NCBI RefSeq assembly: GCF_007858185.1
Contig: NZ_VFES01000020.1
Coordinates: 1-64,000 of the forward strand
Length of the DNA: 64,000 nt
Origin: Pseudomonas grimontii
Lineage (GTDB): Bacteria > Pseudomonadota > Gammaproteobacteria > Pseudomonadales > Pseudomonadaceae
Direction of reading: 5' to 3'
Within the stretch, counting starts at the first letter, position 1; each line of letters opens with the position of its first letter. Under the pieces are notes generated by a model. It had not been told where the DNA came from and made no database searches. It was given only the letters and a program-made list of their open reading frames with translations. Below, one piece after another: positions 1-8,506 of the stretch. Made by a program: the position numbers and the translations under genes.

Positions 1-59
1 GGCAACAGCGCCAGGAGTTTTGGCCAGTCTTCATTCAGTTTTTGCGTGGCGTCTGTCAC
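1..59 (-). CDS. 5' end of a possible gene running off the left edge (hypothetical)
   Basis: On the minus strand a GTG at position 59 opens a frame that stays open to the window edge and reads VTDATQKLNEDWPKLLALL. An AGGAAG lies 9 bases upstream of the GTG, which is a workable ribosome binding site, and the frame would lie downstream of recJ on the same strand. Only 19 codons are visible, so no family can be named; the start is supported only by the Shine-Dalgarno match and reading frame. Confidence 0.35.
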   Translation of the reverse strand, partial: MTDATQKLNEDWPKLLALL

Positions 60-123
60 TGCTAGTCACTTCCTATAGCGAGGCAGTTTTTACTATAGCT
101 TTTGAGATATGGTTAGCGCATAT

Positions 124-203
124 GGGGGCTTGCCCCCGATGACGGTGGGTCAGCTAGAGGTAAGCTGACTGAAACACCGCTATCGGGGCAAGCCCCCTCC
201 CAC
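124..203. repeat. REPIN: two inverted REP copies (GGGGGCTTGCCCCCGAT type)
   Basis: GGGGGCTTGCCCCCGAT at 124–140 faces ATCGGGGCAAGCCCCCTCCC from 182, about 40 bases apart. The spacer contains its own small stem (GTCAGCT … AGCTGAC). This is the doublet arrangement (REPIN) of the common REP family of the P. fluorescens group. It occupies the gap downstream of recJ; no gene is seen at 60–227. Confidence 0.85.
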
Positions 204-227
204 AGTTGTTTGTGGTGTCAGTGAGAT

Positions 228-1937
228 TTAACGCGGTTCGATATGCGCGATCATCAGTTGCACGGTTTCATTGCCACGAAACTCATTCACATCCAGCTTG
301 TAGGCCAACTCCACCCAGCGCACCGTCGGATTAGGCCAGACCTCACGATCCACCCCAAACGCAATGCCATCGAGTTTCACCGACCCGCACTCACTCTTGA
401 GTACCACTTTCAAGTGCCGCTCCCCTACCACCCGCTGTTCCACCAGCTGAAACACACCATGGAACAGCGGCTCGGGAAAGTGCTGACCCCACGGCCCGGC
501 ATGCCGCAATGCGCGCGCCAGTTCCAGGTGAAACTCTTCCACCGCCAGGGTGCCGTCTGACAGCAGGCGCCCGGTGAGGTCTTCTTCACGCAGTTGCCGA
601 CGCACTTCGGCATCAAAAGCTTCGGCAAACAGTGGGAAATTTTCCTCCAGCAAGGTCAACCCCGCCGCCATGGCGTGGCCGCCGTATTTGGCGATCAGGT
701 TGGGATGCTGGCTCGCGACCACCGCCAGGGCATCGCGGATGTGAAAGCCTTGCACGGAGCGTCCAGAGCCCTTCAGCAGCCCATCACCGGCATCGGCGAA
801 GGCGATGGTCGGGCGAAAGTACCGCTCCTTCATGCGCGAGGCAAGAATGCCGATCACACCCTGGTGCCAGTCCGGATCGAACAGGCACAAGCCATAGGGC
901 ATCGACTCCACCGGCAAGTCCTTGAGCTGGGCCAGGGCCTCGCGCTGCATGCCTTGTTCGATGGATTTTCGGTCCTGGTTCATGCCGTCCAATTGCGCAG
1001 CCATTTCCCGTGCCGCGGCAAAATCCGTGGTGAGCAGGCATTCGATGCCCAGGCTCATATCATCCAGGCGCCCAGCGGCGTTCAAGCGTGGCCCGAGGAT
1101 AAAGCCGAGATCGGTGGAGGTTATACGCGCCGCATCGCGCTTGGCCACTTCGAGGATCGCCTTGATCCCCGGCCGCGCGCGACCGGCGCGAATACGCTCC
1201 AAGCCCTGATGCACGAGGATGCGGTTATTGGCGTCCAGGGGCACCACGTCGGCGACGCTGCCCAGTGCAACCAGGTCGAGCAGCTCGCCGATATTCGGTT
1301 GAGGCGTGTTCTCGTACCAGCCCAAACTGCGCAGGCGCGCGCGCAGGGCCATCAGCACATAGAAGATCACCCCCACGCCGGCCAGCGCCTTGCTTGGGAA
1401 CTCACAGCCCGACTGGTTCGGGTTGACGATGGCATCCGCCGCCGGCAGCTCATCCCCAGGCAAGTGGTGATCGGTCACCAATACCTGCAACCCCGCCGCT
1501 TTCGCCGCCGCCACGCCTTCGACACTGGAGATGCCATTGTCCACGGTGATCAGCAACTGCGGCTCGCGCTGCAAGGCCACGGCGACGATCTCCGGGGTCA
1601 GGCCGTAGCCGTATTCGAAGCGGTTGGGCACCAGGTAGTCGACATGGGCCGCACCGAGCAAACGCAGGCCCAGGGTGCCTACGGTGCTGGCAGTGGCACC
1701 ATCGGCGTCGAAGTCACCGACGATGAGGATGCGCTGGCGCTGCTCCAATGCCGTCACCAGCAAGTCCACCGCCGCGTCGATGCCCTTTAGTTGCTGATAG
1801 GGAATCAACCGCGCCAGGCTCTTGTCCAGCTCGGCCTCGGACTGCACGCCACGAGCGGCGTAAAGACGGGTCAACAGCGGTGGCAATTCACCAAGGAAGG
1901 GCATGACGGCGGGCAACGGGCGGGGATCGATACGCAT
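228..1937 (-). CDS. recJ: single-stranded-DNA-specific exonuclease RecJ
   Basis: RecJ degrades single-stranded DNA 5'→3' in RecF-pathway recombination and mismatch repair. The DHH phosphoesterase signature is clear: GDFDADGATAS (motif I), VTDNGI and the DHH-type TDHHLPG, then NPNQ. The C-terminal DHHA1 region carries GRLDDMSLGIECLL and the GGHAMAAGL motif, followed by an OB-type domain. I start at the ATG at 1937 (MRIDPRPLPAVMPF), giving 569 residues, the usual family length. The frame is open upstream to 1985 but those codons fall in the palindromic repeat between yaeQ and recJ. yaeQ lies upstream on the same strand. Confidence 0.97.
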   Translation of the reverse strand: MRIDPRPLPAVMPFLGELPPLLTRLYAARGVQSEAELDKSLARLIPYQQLKGIDAAVDLLVTALEQRQRILIVGDFDADGATASTVGTLGLRLLGAAHVDYLVPNRFEYGYGLTPEIVAVALQREPQLLITVDNGISSVEGVAAAKAAGLQVLVTDHHLPGDELPAADAIVNPNQSGCEFPSKALAGVGVIFYVLMALRARLRSLGWYENTPQPNIGELLDLVALGSVADVVPLDANNRILVHQGLERIRAGRARPGIKAILEVAKRDAARITSTDLGFILGPRLNAAGRLDDMSLGIECLLTTDFAAAREMAAQLDGMNQDRKSIEQGMQREALAQLKDLPVESMPYGLCLFDPDWHQGVIGILASRMKERYFRPTIAFADAGDGLLKGSGRSVQGFHIRDALAVVASQHPNLIAKYGGHAMAAGLTLLEENFPLFAEAFDAEVRRQLREEDLTGRLLSDGTLAVEEFHLELARALRHAGPWGQHFPEPLFHGVFQLVEQRVVGERHLKVVLKSECGSVKLDGIAFGVDREVWPNPTVRWVELAYKLDVNEFRGNETVQLMIAHIEPR

Positions 1938-1970
1938 GGGACGTTGGGGAGTTCTCTGTAGGGGGATATT

Positions 1971-2030
1971 AGCTGCAAGCTTCAAGCTTCAAGCTTCAAG
2001 CTTGTAGCTTGAGGCTTGAGGCTTGCAGCT
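1971..2030. repeat. imperfect palindrome built of CTTCAAG / CTTGAGG heptamers
   Basis: AGCTGCAAGC followed by tandem TTCAAGC units is mirrored by tandem GCTTGAG units ending GCTTGCAGCT, making a large hairpin between yaeQ and recJ. A related array lies between hom and thrC (6991–7070). It is not a gene; it may be a REP-like element or an RNA-stabilising or terminating hairpin. Confidence 0.75.
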
Positions 2031-2035
2031 CCAAT

Positions 2036-2578
2036 TCAACCGCGTTCGCCAACCAGCCACTGCAATTGCACTTCGTGCTGGCCACGGTCGTCGGTGACGA
2101 AGACCGTGCCTTCACTGATCATCACGTCCCACTTGATCACGCGGGGCATGTCCTTGGCCAGAACCTCCAGAATCTCCTGGGGCACCGCCGCGATGTGCAC
2201 ATTCTTCAGGTTGTTCGCCACCGGCACCACCTTGCCTTCCCAAACGCGCAAGCTGCCGTATGCCAGCAGGCTGGTGCGCTCAGTGCGGCGCGAGCACCAG
2301 GTCAGTCGGTCGGCATCCGGCTGGCCGACTTCGATCCAATGCAAAACCCGATCGTCCAGGCTTTTTTCCCACAGGGCTGGCTCGTCTACATCTGACAGAC
2401 CACGACCGAACGCCAACTGTTCGTTGTAAAAAAGGGCGTAGGCCAACAGACGCACGGTCATGCGCTCTTCGGTTTCCGAGGGGTGGCGAGCGATGGTCTG
2501 CTTGACGCTCTCGTACACCGAACGGTCGAGGTCGGTGAGGTTGAGTTCGAATTTGTAGGTCGTGGACGGCTGGGCCAT
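2036..2578 (-). CDS. yaeQ: YaeQ family protein
   Basis: 180 residues, full YaeQ length. Family hallmarks are the N-terminal YKFELNLTDLDRSVYES, the HPSETEERMTVRLLAYALFY block and the WIEVGQPDADRL segment. YaeQ is a small cytosolic protein with a restriction-endonuclease-like (PD-(D/E)xK) fold; its role is poorly defined, with the E. coli homologue known for suppressing an rfaH defect. It lies upstream of recJ on the same strand, separated by the CTTCAAG palindrome, and divergently from the CaiB-type gene. Confidence 0.93.
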   Translation of the reverse strand: MAQPSTTYKFELNLTDLDRSVYESVKQTIARHPSETEERMTVRLLAYALFYNEQLAFGRGLSDVDEPALWEKSLDDRVLHWIEVGQPDADRLTWCSRRTERTSLLAYGSLRVWEGKVVPVANNLKNVHIAAVPQEILEVLAKDMPRVIKWDVMISEGTVFVTDDRGQHEVQLQWLVGERG

Positions 2579-2726
2579 GAACGGGCTTCTAGAGACAGGG
2601 AAAGGCGGCCAGTCTAACCGATGGCGAGGTCATTCACCGAATCCTGCGCTGCATCATCCTTATCCCTGCGCCACTCGCCTATGTTAAAAGGCATCACACA
2701 CCCGTTCCGCGCCCGAAAGGATCCCC

Positions 2727-3926
2727 ATGTCGTTTAATGCCAAACCGCTTGCCGGCCTGAAAGTCATCGAACTCGGCACCCTGATCGCCGGCCCGTTTGC
2801 CTCACGCATCTGCGCTGAGTTCGGCGCCGAGGTGATCAAGGTCGAATCCCCGGATGGCGGCGACCCGCTGCGCAAATGGCGCAAGCTGTATGAAGGCACC
2901 TCGCTGTGGTGGTTTGTGCAGGCGCGCAACAAAAAGTCGCTGACGTTGAACCTCAAGCACCCGGACGGTCTGGCGATTCTCAAGCAGTTGCTGGCCGACG
3001 CCGACATCCTGATCGAGAACTTTCGCCCCGGCGTACTGGAGAAGCTTGGCCTGAGCTGGGAGACCCTGCACGCGCTGAACCCGAAACTGGTGATGGTGCG
3101 CCTCTCGGGTTTTGGCCAGACCGGGCCGATGAAAGACCAGCCGGGGTTTGGCGCAGTGGGCGAGTCCATGGGCGGGCTGCGCTATATCACCGGTTTCGAG
3201 GACCGCCCGCCGGTGCGCACCGGGATCTCCATTGGCGACTCCATCGCCGCGCTGTGGGCGGTAATCGGTGCGTTGATGGCGCTGCGTCATCGCGAGGTCA
3301 ACGGTGGCGTCGGCCAGGTGGTGGATGTGGCGCTGTATGAAGCCATCTTCGCCATGATGGAAAGCATGATCCCCGAGTTCGACGTGTTCGGGTTTATTCG
3401 CGAACGCACCGGCAACATCATGCCCGGCATTACGCCGTCGTCGATCCACACCAGTGCGGACGGCAAGCACGTACAGATTGGCGCCAACGGTGATGCCATC
3501 TTCAAACGGTTCATGAGCGCCATCGGCCGTGACGACCTGGCGAACGACCCACAACTGGCCAGCAATGACGGGCGCGATAGCCGTCGCGATGAACTCTATG
3601 GCGTGATCGATCGCTGGGTGAACTCGCTGCCGCTGGAGCAGGTGGTGGAACAACTCAACAAGGCTGAGGTGCCCGCCAGCCGTATCTACAGCGCCGAAGA
3701 CATGCTGGGCGACCCGCAATTCCTTGCGCGCGAGATGTTCCTCAAGGCACAGCTTCCCGGCGGCAAGGACTTCAAGATGCCGGGCATCGTGCCCAGGCTG
3801 TCGGACACACCGGGCAGTTGCGAATGGGTGGGACCGCAACTGGGTGAACACAACGGCGTGGTGTTGGGCGAGCTGGGATACGACGCCGCTGCCATTGTCC
3901 GCTTGCGTGAGAAAGGCGCAATCTGA
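2727..3926 (+). CDS. CaiB/BaiF family CoA-transferase
   Basis: 399 residues of a class III CoA-transferase, which moves CoA between carboxylic acids through an aspartyl-CoA anhydride. The N-terminus LAGLKVIELGTLIAGPFASRICAEFGAEVIKVE is the family Rossmann start. RPGVLEKLGL, RLSGFGQTGPM and the conserved PGFGAVGESMGG and NPQL-type segments follow. AAGGA precedes the ATG. The substrate cannot be read from the sequence: no acyl-CoA dehydrogenase or racemase partner is adjacent. The stop overlaps the next start by one base (TGATG), so the pair is probably one transcript. Confidence 0.9.
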   Translation: MSFNAKPLAGLKVIELGTLIAGPFASRICAEFGAEVIKVESPDGGDPLRKWRKLYEGTSLWWFVQARNKKSLTLNLKHPDGLAILKQLLADADILIENFRPGVLEKLGLSWETLHALNPKLVMVRLSGFGQTGPMKDQPGFGAVGESMGGLRYITGFEDRPPVRTGISIGDSIAALWAVIGALMALRHREVNGGVGQVVDVALYEAIFAMMESMIPEFDVFGFIRERTGNIMPGITPSSIHTSADGKHVQIGANGDAIFKRFMSAIGRDDLANDPQLASNDGRDSRRDELYGVIDRWVNSLPLEQVVEQLNKAEVPASRIYSAEDMLGDPQFLAREMFLKAQLPGGKDFKMPGIVPRLSDTPGSCEWVGPQLGEHNGVVLGELGYDAAAIVRLREKGAI

Positions 3927-4810
3927 TGCCCCATCGTTGCAAACACTGGCTCATTGCGCTGTACCTGGCCGTCATGATGGCTGGCGGCTGGCCCGTGTCG
4001 GCGAATGCCGGGGATACGTTGATCTGGTTGTTGCGCGACTTGCCGCCGCTGACCATTTTCGAAGGGCCGCGCAAAGGCCAGGGTGCGCTGGACCAATTGC
4101 TGCCGATATTGATCGAGCACTTGCCCGACTATCGCCACCAGATACTGCACGTCAATCGCGCGCGCGGCATGCAGATGCTTCGCGAGCCAACGCTCACCTG
4201 CGATCCATCGTTGCTGTGGACGGCCGAGCGGGCCAGGTACATCGTATTTTCCAGCCAGGCGTTTGTGGTCGCCAGCAATGGCATCACGATCCGACGCAGC
4301 CAGCAGGACGCCCTGGCGCCGTTTATCGTGGACAGCCAGTTTGACCTGCAGGCTTTCTTCGACGCCGATAAGGCAAGGGTTGGCGCGATCGCGGAGCGCA
4401 GCTACGGCCCCGTTATCGATGAGCGGCTGAAACTGGCCGACCCGCACAAACTGGCACTGCACTACGGCAACGATGCCCTTGGCAGCTTGCTGCAGATGCA
4501 GCGCCTGGGCCGGCTGGAGGCGGTGCTGGGTTATTGGCCGGAAATCCGCTACCACGCGATGCAACAGGGGATCGCTGCCGACGACCTCAGCTTCTACCCC
4601 ATCAAGGGCACGGCGCCTTACCAACGCACGCATATCGGCTGTTCGGATACGCCTCAAGGGCGCGAGGTCATGGAACAGATCAACCAGGTTCTGCTCAGCA
4701 TTGCGCTGGAACAAGTACAGCAGTCCTATGCCGCCTGGCTGGACCCTGTCATGCGTGAACATTACCTGCGAGACAACCCGAGCTTTTTCCAGGACTCGCC
4801 AGAGCCGTGA
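3926..4810 (+). CDS. periplasmic solute-binding-like protein (TIGR02285 type)
   Basis: 294 residues with a signal peptide (LIALYLAVMMAGGWPVSANA, cleavage near residue 28) and a fold resembling family-3 amino-acid binding proteins: WLLRDLPPLTIFEGP, GALDQLLPILIEHLPDY, and a C-terminal VMEQINQVLLSIA. The pattern fits the TIGR02285 group of uncharacterised exported proteins. It has no permease or ATPase partner here, so it may be a stand-alone sensor or binding protein. It is translationally coupled to the CaiB-type gene (TGATG). Confidence 0.7.
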   Translation: MPHRCKHWLIALYLAVMMAGGWPVSANAGDTLIWLLRDLPPLTIFEGPRKGQGALDQLLPILIEHLPDYRHQILHVNRARGMQMLREPTLTCDPSLLWTAERARYIVFSSQAFVVASNGITIRRSQQDALAPFIVDSQFDLQAFFDADKARVGAIAERSYGPVIDERLKLADPHKLALHYGNDALGSLLQMQRLGRLEAVLGYWPEIRYHAMQQGIAADDLSFYPIKGTAPYQRTHIGCSDTPQGREVMEQINQVLLSIALEQVQQSYAAWLDPVMREHYLRDNPSFFQDSPEP

Positions 4811-4829
4811 CAAATCGCAGGCAAAAAGA

Positions 4830-4861
4830 AACCCCGAAGAGTGGGGAGACACTTCGGGGTT
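4830..4861 (-). terminator. hairpin with U-tract on the minus strand
   Basis: AACCCCGAAG (4830–4839) pairs with CTTCGGGGTT (4852–4861), a 10-bp stem. On the minus strand it is followed by TTCTTTTT, so it looks like an intrinsic terminator for the small minus-strand gene at 4981; on the plus strand it lies 20 bases after the stop at 4810 and may also act there. Confidence 0.7.
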
Positions 4862-4980
4862 AAACGTGGCCTACAGAGACCAGTACAACAAGGCACAAAC
4901 ACCGGAGCACAATGTTTGCTCTTGCTGTTACGAAATCTGACCGGCCATGACCTAGGAAGTTTCCATCTATAAACAATTCT

Positions 4981-5277
4981 TCATGCAACGGCAGCGCTGC
5001 GAGTCTGGGCCGCGTTGCGCAAGGCTGCGATGACCGAGGGCTCCAGGCGTCCTTCAGCGATCTTGAGGTCGCGCAGCAGGCAATCCACCACATCCACCAA
5101 TACGCGCTTATCGAGCAATTGCGCCCGGTCGACTTCACGCTCGACCATGATCGCGCCGGCGGGGTTCTTCACGGTTACCAGGCACTCGCCCTGCACACCG
5201 GCAGTGGTCAACGTCACCTGATACGGGCTCAGTGCTTCTTCGAGCAATAGGCTGATACTTTCCATCTCGATCACCAC
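4981..5277 (-). CDS. DUF3509-type small protein
   Basis: 98 residues beginning MVIEMESISLLLEEALSPY from a GTG at 5277; an ATG at 5265 (MESISLLLEEAL…) would give 94 residues and resembles the usual start, but neither has a strong Shine-Dalgarno. The composition and pattern (short beta strands around ECLVTVKNPAGAIMVEREV, then helical C-terminus) fit the Pseudomonas DUF3509 family, whose function is unknown. It stands alone between two terminator hairpins (4830–4861 and 5504–5543). Confidence 0.75.
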   Translation of the reverse strand: MVIEMESISLLLEEALSPYQVTLTTAGVQGECLVTVKNPAGAIMVEREVDRAQLLDKRVLVDVVDCLLRDLKIAEGRLEPSVIAALRNAAQTRSAAVA

Positions 5278-5503
5278 TCAATAGTTCGCAAACATTCTTG
5301 TAAACGGGAGCTGCATCTATCCTAAGTGACTGGTTGTGACGTAGGAAAGTTCGCTTTTTCGTTTATGTGGGGTTGTCGGGGGATGACGTCTCCAGCATGC
5401 GCTTGCAACATGACAGGCAAAAAACGGCGGCACATAAATGCTTCTGCAATGGGCTGCTGTTCTTGGGGTTTGCCAGGCGCTGAGGCCGGGCCTGCCAGAA
5501 ACA

Positions 5504-5543
5504 AAAAACGCCGCTGACCCAAGGAAGGGAAAGCGGCGTTTTT
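5504..5543 (-). terminator. intrinsic terminator of thrC (bidirectional)
   Basis: AAAAACGCCGCT (5504–5515) pairs with AGCGGCGTTTTT (5532–5543). The minus-strand transcript from thrC (stop at 5560) ends in a T-run after this stem; the symmetrical A/T flanks make it work in both directions. Confidence 0.85.
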
Positions 5544-5559
5544 GTCTTCGTGACTTGCC

Positions 5560-6969
5560 TTACAAAGGCTTACCACGGTTGCCATGCTGGCTGACAAACG
5601 CCTGCATCGCCTTCAAGTCATTCGGCAGCACCGTGCAACGCTCTTCACGCTCGAACAGGTCGGTCAGATGCACCGGCAGTTCCAGCGCCTTGCCGACACC
5701 AGCCTTCTCCACCGCTTCCGGGAATTTGACCGGATGGGCGGTGCCGAGGATCACCATCGGGATATCCAGGCTGCGACGGCATTCGCGGGCGGCCTTCACA
5801 CCAATAGCGGTGTGCGGGTCGAGCAGCTCGCCGGTCTGGGCGTAGACGTCGGCGATGGTTTCGCAGGTCTGCGCGTCGTCCACGGCCAGGGAGTCGAACA
5901 GCTTGCGGGTTTCGGTCCAACGCTCTTCATCAACGCTGAAACCGCCGCCGCTCTTGAAGGTGTCCATCAAGCCGGCAATGGCTGCGCCGTTGCGACCGTG
6001 CATGTCGAACAGCAGGCGCTCGAAGTTCGACGACACCATGATGTCCATGGACGGCGACAGGGTGGCGTGCAGGGTTTCCTTGACGTACTGGTTGCCGCTC
6101 ATGAAGCGGTGCAGGATGTCGTTGCGGTTGGTGGCGACGATCAACTGGTTGATCGGCAGGCCCATGTTACGGGCCAGGTAACCGGCGAAGATGTCGCCGA
6201 AGTTGCCGGTCGGCACCGAGAACGACACCGAACGCGCCGGGCCGCCCAACTGCAGCGAAGCGTGGAAGTAGTAAACGATCTGGGCCATGATCCGCGCCCA
6301 GTTGATCGAGTTCACCGCCACCAGTCGCGTGCCTTTGAGGAAGCCCTGGTCGGCGAAGCTGTTCTTGACCATTTCCTGGCAGTCATCGAAGTTGCCTTCG
6401 ATGGCGATGTTATGGATGTTCTCGCCGAAGATGGTGGTCATCTGGCGACGCTGTACTTCCGACACACGCTTGTGCGGGTGCAGGATGAAGATGTCGACGT
6501 TTTCGCAGTGCTTGCAGCCTTCGATGGCGGCCGAACCGGTATCACCCGAGGTGGCACCGATGATCACCACGCGCTCGCCGCGCTTCTCCAGCACGTAGTC
6601 CAGCAGGCGACCCAGCAGTTGCAGGGCAAAGTCCTTGAACGCCAGGGTCGGGCCATGGAACAGCTCAAGCACCCATTCGTTGCCGTTGAGCTGGCGCAGA
6701 GGGGCGATGGCGCTGTGGGAAAACACGCCATACGTCTCTTCCAGAATCTTTTTGAAATCCGCATCGGGGATGCTGCCGGTGACGAACGGGCGCATCACCC
6801 GGAACGCCAACTCGTGATACGGCAGGCCGGCCCACGAAGCGATTTCTTCCTGGGTAAAACGTGGCAGGTTTTCCGGCACGTACAGGCCGCCGTCAGTGGC
6901 AAGGCCTGCCAGCAAAACGTCTTCGAAATTCAGGGCCGGTGCCTGGCCGCGGGTGCTGATGTAGCGCAT
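5560..6969 (-). CDS. thrC: threonine synthase
   Basis: 469 residues. PLP enzyme converting O-phosphohomoserine to threonine. It has the N-terminal MRYISTRGQAPALNFEDVLLAGLATDGGLYVP, the PLP-lysine region FHGPTLAFKDFALQLLG, and the phosphate-binding GATSGDTGSAAIEG; PTGNFGDIFAGYLAR is also conserved. Length and motifs match the gamma-proteobacterial ThrC of the longer, fungal-like class. hom lies upstream on the same strand, separated by about 100 bases containing a palindromic repeat. Confidence 0.97.
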   Translation of the reverse strand: MRYISTRGQAPALNFEDVLLAGLATDGGLYVPENLPRFTQEEIASWAGLPYHELAFRVMRPFVTGSIPDADFKKILEETYGVFSHSAIAPLRQLNGNEWVLELFHGPTLAFKDFALQLLGRLLDYVLEKRGERVVIIGATSGDTGSAAIEGCKHCENVDIFILHPHKRVSEVQRRQMTTIFGENIHNIAIEGNFDDCQEMVKNSFADQGFLKGTRLVAVNSINWARIMAQIVYYFHASLQLGGPARSVSFSVPTGNFGDIFAGYLARNMGLPINQLIVATNRNDILHRFMSGNQYVKETLHATLSPSMDIMVSSNFERLLFDMHGRNGAAIAGLMDTFKSGGGFSVDEERWTETRKLFDSLAVDDAQTCETIADVYAQTGELLDPHTAIGVKAARECRRSLDIPMVILGTAHPVKFPEAVEKAGVGKALELPVHLTDLFEREERCTVLPNDLKAMQAFVSQHGNRGKPL

Positions 6970-6990
6970 AGGGGCAAACCTTCGGTTTGG

Positions 6991-7070
6991 GCTTCAAGCT
7001 TCAAGTGACAAGCTTCAAGTTAGAGCAGATCTGCTTCTACTTGAAGCTTGCAACTTGGCGCTTGCAGCTG
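6991..7070. repeat. CTTCAAG-type palindromic repeat between hom and thrC
   Basis: Several CTTCAAG/CTTGAAG units surround a central AGCAGATCTGCT palindrome, giving a long imperfect hairpin (AAGCTTCAAGT … ACTTGAAGCTT). It is the second copy of the element found between yaeQ and recJ and likewise lies between two co-oriented genes. Confidence 0.75.
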
Positions 7071-7072
7071 AA

Positions 7073-8377
7073 TTAATTCAAATGTTCGACGCGAATCCGT
7101 ACTACCGGCCCAACCACACCCTGGAGAGCTTCCAGTGACTGGATGGCATCGTTGATATGCTGCTCAAGCACGCGGTGGGTCAGCAGGATCATCGGCACCT
7201 GGCCGTTCTGTTCCTCGACTTCCTTCTGCATGATCGACTCGATGTTGATACCGCGCTCCGACAGGATGCTGGCCACCTGGGCCAATACGCCCGGGTGATC
7301 CTTGGCCTGGATGCGCAGGTAGTAGGCGCTTTCGCATGCCTCGATCGGCAGGATCGGGTGGGCCGACAGCGAATCCGGCTGGAAGGCCAGGTGCGGCACG
7401 CGGTTTTCCGGGTCGCTGGTCATGGCGCGAACCACGTCCACCAGGTCGGCGATCACCGACGACGCGGTCGGCTCCATGCCGGCACCGGCGCCGTAGAACA
7501 GGGTGGAGCCGGCCGCGTCACCGTTGACCATCACGGCGTTCATCACGCCATTGACGTTGGCGATCAGGCGGTCGGCCGGGATCAGCGTCGGGTGCACACG
7601 CAACTCGATACCCGCCGGGGTGCTACGCGCGACACCGAGGTGCTTGATGCGGTAGCCCAGGGCTTCGGCGTAGTTCACGTCGGCCGTGGTCAGCTTGGTG
7701 ATGCCTTCGGTGTAGGCCTTGTCGAATTGCAGCGGGATACCAAAGGCGATGGACGCCAGGATGGTCAGCTTGTGCGCCGCGTCGATGCCTTCCACGTCGA
7801 ATGTCGGGTCGGCTTCGGCGTAACCCAGGGCCTGGGCTTCGGCCAGCACGTCTTCGAAGGTACGGCCCTTCTCGCGCATTTCGGTGAGGATGAAGTTACC
7901 AGTGCCGTTGATGATGCCGGCCACCCAGTTGATGCGGTTGGCGGACAGGCCTTCACGGATCGCCTTGATCACCGGGATGCCACCGGCAACCGCGGCTTCG
8001 AACGCGACGATCACGCCCTTCTCGCGGGCCTTGGCGAAGATCTCGTTGCCGTGTACGGCGATCAGCGCCTTGTTGGCGGTGACCACGTGCTTGCCGTTCT
8101 CGATAGCCTTGAGCACCAGCTCGCGAGCCACGGTGTAACCGCCTACCAGTTCGATGACAATATCGATTTCAGGGTTGGTGGCCACGGCGAAGACATCGTT
8201 GGTAATCGCAATACCGGTCGTTTGGAACTGAGGCTTTGGCGAACGCGTGGCGATTTGCGCCACTTCAATCCCACGCCCTGCACGGCGGGAAATTTCTTCA
8301 GCATTACGCTGAAGTACGTTGAAGGTACCGCCACCGACGGTCCCTAACCCACAGATGCCTACTTTGACCGGTTTCAC
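7073..8377 (-). CDS. hom: homoserine dehydrogenase
   Basis: Reduces aspartate semialdehyde to homoserine with NAD(P)H. The Rossmann motif VGICGLGTVGGGTFNVL is at the N-terminus, the catalytic domain carries INGTGNFILTEM and AEADPTFDVEGIDAAHKL, and the C-terminal ACT domain (residues about 350–430, YLRIQAKDHPGVLAQVASIL) gives threonine feedback regulation in the family. I choose the GTG at 8377: GGGGAG lies 7 bases before it and the protein then starts VKPVKVGICG with 434 residues; the ATG five codons upstream would lie on that Shine-Dalgarno itself. Confidence 0.96.
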   Translation of the reverse strand: MKPVKVGICGLGTVGGGTFNVLQRNAEEISRRAGRGIEVAQIATRSPKPQFQTTGIAITNDVFAVATNPEIDIVIELVGGYTVARELVLKAIENGKHVVTANKALIAVHGNEIFAKAREKGVIVAFEAAVAGGIPVIKAIREGLSANRINWVAGIINGTGNFILTEMREKGRTFEDVLAEAQALGYAEADPTFDVEGIDAAHKLTILASIAFGIPLQFDKAYTEGITKLTTADVNYAEALGYRIKHLGVARSTPAGIELRVHPTLIPADRLIANVNGVMNAVMVNGDAAGSTLFYGAGAGMEPTASSVIADLVDVVRAMTSDPENRVPHLAFQPDSLSAHPILPIEACESAYYLRIQAKDHPGVLAQVASILSERGINIESIMQKEVEEQNGQVPMILLTHRVLEQHINDAIQSLEALQGVVGPVVRIRVEHLN

Positions 8378-8506
8378 TGAAGAACTCCCCATGAAACGGC
8401 CGACGCTAGGTCGGCCGTGGAAAACAGCCGCACAACTGCGGCTTTCAATTAATGGCCCGTCGACTTATCCACGGGCCATGATCGTCAAAGGTTCGACGAT
8501 GCTGGT

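Noticed and set aside
594..1790. 398-codon plus-strand frame opposite recJ
   Set aside because: Antisense shadow of a well-conserved gene; no ribosome site, no family resemblance.
5326..5517. 63-codon plus-strand frame between DUF3509 and thrC
   Set aside because: No ribosome site, odd composition (Cys/Gly/Trp) and it runs into the thrC terminator.
5584..7008. 474-codon plus-strand frame opposite thrC
   Set aside because: Antisense shadow with biased composition; thrC is unmistakable on the other strand.
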